Part shown: one piece after another, positions 63,903-64,000 of the stretch | How the letters are laid out: the number at the start of each line of letters is the position of its first letter | Numbering within the stretch: position 1 is the stretch's first letter | Assembly (NCBI RefSeq): GCF_036373705.1 | Contig: NC_089856.1 | Coordinates: forward strand, 3,869,001 to 3,933,000 | Direction of reading: 5' to 3' | Origin: Amia ocellicauda | Lineage: Eukaryota; Chordata; Actinopteri; Amiiformes; Amiidae | DNA length: 64,000 nt | The notes under the pieces: generated by a model | What the model was told of the DNA's origin: nothing | What the model saw: only the letters and a program-made list of their open reading frames with translations | Databases searched by the model: none | Translations under genes and position numbers: made by a program

Positions 63903-64000
63903 GATATCACCCACAGACAATCAAAATTAAGTAGCTGTGAATTATTTTATTAATTTGACTGGTAATAAAATGGAAAATGTTGATCAACATGTTTGCTAGA
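63285..64000 (+). other. tmem205 3' flank / 3' UTR, (TA)n and candidate poly(A) signal
   Basis: No coding sequence is seen. A (TA)n array lies at 63859-63897 and an AATAAA at 63964-63969, a possible poly(A) signal near the window edge. Confidence 0.3.
63859..63897. repeat. (TA)n microsatellite
   Basis: About 19 TA units bounded by TTTTCTA and TAGAAAT in the tmem205 3' flank. Confidence 0.92.

Overview
The window is vertebrate nuclear DNA, most likely from a ray-finned fish. Genes are split into short exons with GT-AG introns of 0.1-6 kb. Non-coding DNA is rich in CA, TC, TA and trinucleotide microsatellites and in degraded Tc1/mariner elements of the types common in fish. The proteins match vertebrate families. 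The species cannot be fixed from sequence alone.

Layout. About 1-19 kb is gene-poor: microsatellites, two broken Tc1-like elements (about 1.83-2.10 kb, minus; 13.80-14.66 kb, plus) and several unique AT/homeobox-motif-rich blocks that look like candidate conserved non-coding elements. A GC-rich CpG cluster at 18.96-19.37 kb is the likely promoter and non-coding first exon of a TLC-domain gene of the TLCD4 (TMEM56) type, whose six coding exons run from 21991 to 29302 on the plus strand (266 aa). From 29.3 to 42 kb there is a probable long 3' UTR, a perfect 99-bp palindrome at 33277-33375, a CpG-enriched patch near 33.7-34.1 kb, and MITE-like repeats. Calponin 1 (CNN1, plus strand, 300 aa) has seven coding exons from 42323 to 51524, with a 6.3-kb first intron holding a perfect CArG box. 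A MITE and an adjacent dead Tc1 element occupy 54.82-56.21 kb. ELOF1 lies on the minus strand (three coding exons, 59558 down to 58483, 83 aa). TMEM205 lies on the plus strand (three coding exons, 61711 to 63284, 188 aa). The last two look head-to-head around a shared promoter region at about 60.25-60.92 kb.

The four genes do not form a pathway. TLCD4 is a multipass TLC membrane protein, CNN1 an actin-binding smooth-muscle protein, ELOF1 a Pol II elongation factor and TMEM205 a small membrane protein. Their interest is as a synteny block: CNN1, ELOF1 and TMEM205 are all on human 19p13.2, whereas human TLCD4 is near CNN3 on 1p21. A TLCD4-type gene beside CNN1 fits a calponin-TLCD4 pair that predates the vertebrate genome duplications. 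All splice sites and translations were read by eye. UTR exons, promoters and regulatory sites are inferences. No prokaryotic genes, CRISPR arrays or confident tRNA/rRNA genes were seen.
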